Assembly: GCA_009801015.1 (NCBI GenBank) | Contig: VHZZ01003091.1 | Location: 54,605-75,293 of the forward strand | DNA: 20,689 nucleotides | Reading direction: 5' to 3' | Source: Silene noctiflora | Taxonomy: Eukaryota; Streptophyta; Magnoliopsida; Caryophyllales; Caryophyllaceae | Shown: positions 20,393 to 20,689 of the stretch, piece after piece | Layout of the letters: each line of letters opens with the position of its first letter | How positions within the stretch are numbered: the stretch's first letter is position 1 | Made by a program: the position numbers and the translations under genes | Notes under the pieces: generated by a model | Told to the model about the DNA's origin: nothing | What the model saw: only the letters and a program-made list of their open reading frames with translations | Database searches by the model: none

Positions 20393-20689
20393 TGTTATGT
20401 TATGTTTACATTGTTATTGTGTATAGTTGTTCAGTTGACTGATCCCGTTTAATGTTTTAAAAAATGTGGTGATCCATTCGGGGATGGTGAGCAGTTAATT
20501 TAGCAGGTAATGACGATGATAGCTGTTGACTGCGCGACGGGGTTGGCAGGGTGGAGTCTCACGAGTTCATATTAGCTTCCGCAGTCTATACTTAGTTATA
20601 CATTTGTTTAGTTGGTTTGTACTCCATTTTATGGAGGTGGATTTTGTAATAAGTTAAATTATATTTATATTAATAATGTTTCTTTATTG

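Larger units (their letters stand above)
18541..20689 (+). mobile_element. Long LTR of a Ty3/gypsy-type retrotransposon, cut by the window edge (fossil)
   Basis: A TG-start (TGTAATACCTCG) follows AT-rich host DNA at 18540. The region then shows TATA-box modules, GT-rich stretches without credible genes, a palindrome array, and near the right edge the motif GTGATCCATTCGGGGATGGTGAGCAG-like segment that I associate with plant chromovirus-type LTRs. The LTR would be over 2.1 kb, long but within range for that group. No gag or pol is in the window, so family and age cannot be fixed. The candidate left target duplication is ATTAA. Two nested LTRs instead of one are also possible. Confidence 0.5.

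Overview
The window is nuclear DNA of a flowering plant. It is AT-rich, its genes have GT-AG introns, and it carries plant-type Stowaway, Helitron, SINE-like and LTR-retrotransposon debris. Several short dyads built on GAGACGGTCTC / GTGTAAGAC-type cores remind me of non-coding DNA in the order Caryophyllales. That placement is a guess from pattern memory, not a proof.

Three protein-coding genes can be reconstructed. (1) On the plus strand, 1362-3426, lies a four-exon caffeic-acid-type O-methyltransferase (COMT family). Its 364-aa model is clean and keeps the SAM-binding residues, but the catalytic histidine motif and one catalytic glutamate are replaced. (2) On the plus strand, 4598-6628, lies an intronless EXO70 exocyst subunit of 676 aa, probably of the EXO70G / EXO70A1-like clade. 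(3) On the minus strand, 16060-8994, lies a six-exon GT90 (CAP10/DUF821, Rumi-like O-glucosyltransferase) type II membrane protein of 553 aa. Its first exon, which carries the membrane anchor, sits 2.9 kb upstream of exon 2. EXO70 and the GT90 gene converge on a 2.4-kb intergenic stretch. The three genes are not a pathway cluster; they look like ordinary neighbours.

The introns and gaps hold most of the unusual material. Intron 2 of the methyltransferase holds a retroposed 5S rRNA-derived sequence with an A-tail and a perfect 12-bp target-site duplication. Intron 1 of the same gene and the EXO70 3' flank hold tRNA-like (SINE-type) sequences. A perfect 28-bp inverted repeat that could form an 87-nt hairpin lies between the convergent genes. 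GT90 intron 1 contains a probable LTR fragment, a Stowaway-like MITE and a G-run motif. Upstream of GT90 is a degenerate CGGGTC-type repeat field, then AT-rich DNA with a probable Helitron end.

From about 18541 to the right edge lies what looks like a very long LTR of a Ty3/gypsy-type element, cut by the window end. It contains two TATA-box modules. Just upstream of the second is an array of 13-bp palindromes spaced exactly 19 bp apart. I see no CRISPR array, bacterial-type operon or functional rRNA/tRNA gene.
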